Shown piece after piece: positions 60,956-64,000 of a DNA stretch of 64,000 nt (the first letter of the stretch is position 1; each line of letters opens with the position of its first letter). The stretch is taken from NCBI RefSeq assembly GCF_001417735.1, contig NZ_BBUZ01000025.1:618754-682753 (forward strand). Reading direction: 5' to 3'. The stretch comes from Streptomyces sp. NBRC 110028 (GTDB lineage: Bacteria > Actinomycetota > Actinomycetes > Streptomycetales > Streptomycetaceae). The notes below the pieces were generated by a model. The model worked only from the letters and a program-made list of their open reading frames with translations, did no database searches and was not told the origin of the DNA. The position numbers were made by a program, and so were the translations under genes.

Positions 60956-61636
60956 TCAGCGGCCCTTCGGCATGCGCATGCCCTTGGGCATCGGGCCCTT
61001 CGGGATCGGCATGTTGCTCATGAGGTCGCCCAGCGCCCGCAGCCGCTCGTTGACGACCGTCACCTGCGCGCCGGGCAGCACCCGCGGCAGCTTCAGCAGC
61101 TTGGTGCGGAGCTTCTTGATCTCCACCTGGCCCTCGCCGGAGCCGACGATCACATCGTGGACCGGGACGTCCGACACGATGCGGGCCATGCGCTTCTTCT
61201 CGGCGGCCAGCATGCCCTTGAGCCGGTTCGGGTTGCCCTCGCCGACGAGCACGATGCCGGCCTTGCCGACGGCCCGGTGGATGACGTCCTGGTTGCGGTT
61301 CATCGCCACCGCCGGGGTCACCGACCAGCCGCGGCCCACGTTCTCCAGAACGGCGGCGGCCGCGCCCGGCTGGCCCTCCATCTGGCCGAAGGCCGCCCGC
61401 TCGGCGCGGCGGCCGAAAATGATCGCCATCGCGAGGAAGGCCAGGACGAAGCCCAGGATGCCCAGGAAGACGGGATGACCGACCAGGAAGCCGATGGCGA
61501 GGAGGACACCGAAGGTGATGATCCCCACGCCGGCAACCACGAGGCCGACCTTCGAGTCGACCCGTTTGGTCATCTTGTAGGTCAGGGCGATCTGCTTCAG
61601 TCGCCCGGGGTTCTCGGATGTTTCCTTCCGCGCCAT
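60956..61636 (-). CDS. DUF4191 domain-containing membrane protein
   Basis: 226 residues. A Lys-rich N-terminus (RKETSENPGRLKQIALTYKMTKRVD) precedes two membrane helices (VGLVVAGVGIITFGVLLAIGFLV and FLGILGFVLAFLAMAIIFG). The cytoplasmic C-terminal domain follows, with AENERAAF-like GRRAERAAFGQMEGQPGAAAAVLENVGRGW and IVLVGEGNPNRLKGMLAAEKKRMARIV. Conserved in actinobacteria next to lipA and glnA; function unknown. Confidence 0.9.
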   Translation of the reverse strand: MARKETSENPGRLKQIALTYKMTKRVDSKVGLVVAGVGIITFGVLLAIGFLVGHPVFLGILGFVLAFLAMAIIFGRRAERAAFGQMEGQPGAAAAVLENVGRGWSVTPAVAMNRNQDVIHRAVGKAGIVLVGEGNPNRLKGMLAAEKKRMARIVSDVPVHDVIVGSGEGQVEIKKLRTKLLKLPRVLPGAQVTVVNERLRALGDLMSNMPIPKGPMPKGMRMPKGR

Positions 61637-61646
61637 AAGGCGAAGT

Positions 61647-61844
61647 TTACGTGGCCTGGGAAGCCCCGGTGGACACGGCCTCCAGTACGTGCTGGGCCTC
61701 GGTCCGGTCCTTGGCGCGGCGGCGGTCCTCCAGGACCGCGGTCCAGGCGTTGCGCCGGGCCCTGCGCTGGCCGCCGCGCAGCAGCAGTCCCTCCAAGGCG
61801 AGCAGCGCGTCGGTCACGGACGGGCGTACGGGCGCAGCCGGCAT
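61647..61844 (-). CDS. Small conserved protein between lipA and DUF4191 genes
   Basis: 65 residues from ATG 61844, with GAGGGG upstream. Sequence LLALEGLLLRGGQRRARRNAWTAVLEDRRRAKDRTEAQHVLEA is helical and strongly basic, without membrane helices. The gene sits at the same place in other Streptomyces. It is 10 bp upstream of the DUF4191 gene and probably co-transcribed. Function unknown. Confidence 0.8.
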   Translation of the reverse strand: MPAAPVRPSVTDALLALEGLLLRGGQRRARRNAWTAVLEDRRRAKDRTEAQHVLEAVSTGASQAT

Positions 61845-61934
61845 GGTTACCCCTCGGGAGCGGTGGATTATCACGAAGCACGCGGCCATGAGCGGTGCGT
61901 GGTTTTATCGTTACCCAATGGTGTTACCAGTGTG

Positions 61935-61948
61935 TGACCGGCCGGTCA
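61935..61948. promoter_or_regulatory. Palindrome upstream of the small lipA-adjacent gene
   Basis: TGACCGGCCGGTCA is a perfect 14-bp palindrome about 90 bp before the 65-residue gene, flanked by GGTGTT (61920) and AACACC (61949). Candidate operator. Confidence 0.4.
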
Positions 61949-62017
61949 AACACCGATGAAGCCTTTGGTGCGGCTTCTATCGCGCCCGTGACCTGCGGTT
62001 TTCCGAAGTCGGCAGGG

Positions 62018-62063
62018 TGGCCGGTGTGCCCGTACTCACACAGCGTGTTGGTCACACCGGCCA
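62018..62063 (-). terminator. Hairpin after lipA
   Basis: Perfect 11-bp arms TGGCCGGTGTG/CACACCGGCCA separated by 24 nt, 15 bp past the lipA stop. The long loop makes termination less certain. Confidence 0.4.
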
Positions 62064-62077
62064 TCACTGGTCCGGCG

Positions 62078-63022
62078 TCACACCGCCTGCGTGGTGGACT
62101 CCCGCTGGTCGATGGCCTGCTGGTACAGGCGTCCCGCGCGGTACGACGAGCGGACGAGGGGGCCGGACATGACGCCGGCGTAGCCGATCTCTTCCGCCTC
62201 CTCCTGCAGCTCCACGAACTCCTGCGGCTTGACCCAGCGCTCCACCGGGTGGTGCCGGGCGGAGGGGCGCAGATACTGGGTGATCGTGATCAGCTCGCAG
62301 CCCGCGTCGTACAGGTCCTGCAGCGCCTGGCTGATCTCCTCGCGCTCCTCGCCCATGCCCAGGATCAGGTTGGACTTGGTGACGAGCCCCGCCTCGCGGG
62401 CCTTGGTGATGACTTCGAGCGAGCGCTCGTAGCGGAAGCCGGGGCGGATGCGCTTGAAGATCCGTGGCACGGTCTCGACGTTGTGCGCGAGCACCTCGGG
62501 GCGGGAGGAGAAGACCTCGGCGAGCTGGTCGGGGTCCGCGTTGAAGTCCGGGATCAGCAGTTCGACGCCGGTGTCCGGCATGAGGGAGTGGATCTGCCGT
62601 ACGGTCTCGGCGTACAGCCAGGCGCCGCCGTCGTCGAGGTCGTCACGGGCGACGCCGGTGATGGTCGCGTACCGCAGCTCCATCGTCCGCACGGATTCGG
62701 CCACCCGGCGCGGCTCGTCGCGGTCCAGCGGCTGCGGCTTGCCGGTGTCGATCTGGCAGAAGTCACAGCGCCGGGTGCACTGGTCGCCGCCGATGAGGAA
62801 CGTGGCCTCGCGGTCCTCCCAGCATTCGAAGATGTTGGGACAGCCCGCCTCCTGGCACACCGTGTGCAGGCCCTCCCGCTTCACCAGGCCGTGCAGCTCG
62901 GTGTACTCGGGGCCCATCTTCGCCCGGGTCTTGATCCATTCGGGCTTGCGCTCGATGGGGGTCTGGCTGTTCCGGACCTCCAGACGCAGCATCTTGCGTC
63001 CGTCGGGTGCGACTGCGGACAC
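62078..63022 (-). CDS. lipA: Lipoyl synthase
   Basis: Radical SAM enzyme that inserts two sulfurs into protein-bound octanoyl groups to make lipoate. 314 residues from GTG 63022, chosen because AGAGGAG lies 8 nt upstream and the protein then starts [20 protein letters not shown], the usual start; the frame is open to 63085. It has the auxiliary cluster motif [13 protein letters not shown], the radical-[12 protein letters not shown] and the C-terminal RSSY. Works after LipB, whose gene is directly upstream on the same strand. Confidence 0.96.
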   Translation of the reverse strand: MSAVAPDGRKMLRLEVRNSQTPIERKPEWIKTRAKMGPEYTELHGLVKREGLHTVCQEAGCPNIFECWEDREATFLIGGDQCTRRCDFCQIDTGKPQPLDRDEPRRVAESVRTMELRYATITGVARDDLDDGGAWLYAETVRQIHSLMPDTGVELLIPDFNADPDQLAEVFSSRPEVLAHNVETVPRIFKRIRPGFRYERSLEVITKAREAGLVTKSNLILGMGEEREEISQALQDLYDAGCELITITQYLRPSARHHPVERWVKPQEFVELQEEAEEIGYAGVMSGPLVRSSYRAGRLYQQAIDQRESTTQAV

Positions 63023-63169
63023 GTCCGGCACTCCTCTTTGCTTGGCGAGTCTGGGTGGCGCGGCTTTCGAATCGTCGGCGGTCACCAGGGTACGCCCGTC
63101 ATTCGTACGGATTTACGTCCAGGGCAACCGGCGGCCTCGGGGGCGCATTCCCCTGGGGCGGCGCCGCCG

Positions 63170-63988
63170 CTACACGGCACGCGGCAGCAGGACGGAGGAC
63201 TCCAGGACCGCCCGCAGATGCTTCTCGACCACCGGGGTCACCTCGGCGACCGTCACGTCCCGGCCCAGCTCCGCCGAGAGCGAGGTCACCCCGGCGTCCC
63301 GGATGCCGCACGGCACGATCCGGTCGTACGAGGTGTTGTCCGGGTTGCAGTTGAACGAGAAGCCGTGCATGGTCACGCCCTTGGCGACCCGCACGCCGAT
63401 CGCGCCGAGCTTGCGGTCCTCGCGGCGCTGCCCGGCGTTGGACGGGGCGTACTCCGGGCCGTTCAGGCGCGGGTCGAACTCCTCGTCCTCCACCCGCGGG
63501 TCGAAGTCCAGCTTCAGCCCGCCGAGCGCCGGGCGCTGGTCCACCGGGTCGCCCAGCACCCACACCCCGCTGCGGCCCTCCACCCGGGTGGCCTCCACGC
63601 CGAAGTCGGCACAGGTCAGCAGCATGGCCTCCTCCAGACGCCGGACATGCGCGACGACGTCCACCGGGCGCGGCAGCTTGAGGATCGGATAGCCCACCAG
63701 CTGCCCTGGACCATGCCAGGTGATCTTGCCGCCGCGGTCCACGTCCACCACCGGGGTGCCGTCCAGCGGGCGCTCGTTGTCGGCCGTGCGCCGCCCCGCC
63801 GTGTAGACGGCCTGGTGCTCGAGCAGCAGACAGGTGTCCGGGATCTCGTCCGCGAAGCGGGCCGCGTGCACGCGGCGCTGCTCCTGCCACGCCTCCTCGT
63901 AGTCGACGGCGTCCGCCCCGAACCCCAGATGGACGTAGCGCAGTCGCAGCTGCGAAGCGGGGGTCGTCCCCCGGGACGTTGCGGTCAC
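63170..63988 (-). CDS. lipB: Lipoyl(octanoyl) transferase
   Basis: Transfers octanoate from acyl carrier protein to the lipoyl domains of 2-oxoacid dehydrogenases and the glycine cleavage system. 272 residues from GTG 63988, with AAGGAG upstream. Active-site motifs: [18 protein letters not shown], catalytic Lys in [25 protein letters not shown] and Cys in [14 protein letters not shown] segment rich in acidic residues ([21 protein letters not shown]) is inserted before the Lys motif, a Streptomyces feature. lipA follows after 147 bp. Confidence 0.96.
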   Translation of the reverse strand: MTATSRGTTPASQLRLRYVHLGFGADAVDYEEAWQEQRRVHAARFADEIPDTCLLLEHQAVYTAGRRTADNERPLDGTPVVDVDRGGKITWHGPGQLVGYPILKLPRPVDVVAHVRRLEEAMLLTCADFGVEATRVEGRSGVWVLGDPVDQRPALGGLKLDFDPRVEDEEFDPRLNGPEYAPSNAGQRREDRKLGAIGVRVAKGVTMHGFSFNCNPDNTSYDRIVPCGIRDAGVTSLSAELGRDVTVAEVTPVVEKHLRAVLESSVLLPRAV

Positions 63989-64000
63989 GGCAAGCTCCTT

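Noticed and set aside
1..64000. CRISPR arrays, tRNA or rRNA genes, prophage
   Set aside because: No regularly spaced repeats, no cloverleaf-like segments and no phage structural genes were recognised.

Overview
The window is chromosomal DNA of a Streptomyces or very close relative. Evidence: very high GC with strong G/C bias at third codon positions, many GTG starts, Tat-type signal peptides, and actinobacterial families such as the DUF397/WhiJ-like trio, an SPW-repeat protein and DUF4191. The conserved genes lipB-lipA-small protein-DUF4191-RDD-glnA at the right, glnE and a glnA2-type gene near the middle-left, and nadE and panB at the left follow the order I recall around SCO2193-SCO2256 of S. 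coelicolor. No tRNA, rRNA, CRISPR array or replication origin was seen.

Layout: 0-4 kb holds the end of a large ATPase regulator and a DrrAB-type ABC exporter; 4-5 kb panB; 5-7.2 kb an MFS exporter with its TetR regulator; 7.5-11.5 kb an exo/endonuclease-phosphatase membrane protein, a second MFS protein, and an oxidoreductase/TetR divergent pair; 11.6-20.6 kb nadE, a Tat-exported multicopper oxidase behind a CsoR-like operator, glnA2, a small membrane protein and glnE; 20.8-22.8 kb a WhiJ-like trio with an extra coupled gene; 22.9-26.7 kb a tctCBA transporter with an orphan CitB-type response regulator; 26.8-30.6 kb an unrecognised P-loop NTPase coupled to a membrane-anchored periplasmic-binding-type receptor; 30.6-36 kb a YheO-type regulator, a HAD hydrolase, a PAP2 phosphatase, and a MalR/AglA pair; 36.2-37.9 kb a lone TnpB-like RuvC nuclease gene; 38-43.3 kb a sigma-like membrane protein and a GH89 hexosaminidase; 43.4-47.9 kb a LuxR-type two-component system with an MMPL transporter; 48-53.6 kb a winged-helix regulator, a tiny conserved-looking ORF, an SPW protein, and a GntR-bounded catabolic cassette (DUF2848, MHS-type MFS, nitrilase); 53.6-58 kb an oxidoreductase/TetR pair, an inorganic pyrophosphatase and an ABC half-exporter; 58.1-58.7 kb a decayed Ig-like repeat gene; 58.8-64 kb glnA and the lipoate cluster.

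Nitrogen theme: glnA carries the Tyr adenylylation motif and a complete GlnR box; glnE encodes the adenylyltransferase for that Tyr; the glnA2-type protein has Trp at that position and should not be modified. lipB and lipA together make protein-bound lipoate. Several convergent gene pairs are separated by perfect, bidirectional hairpin terminators.

The most novel material is the NTPase-receptor pair at 26.8-30.6 kb and the TnpB-like gene at 36.2-37.9 kb, which keeps the RuvC triad but has lost the zinc finger and carries a strong RNA hairpin in its 3' tail.
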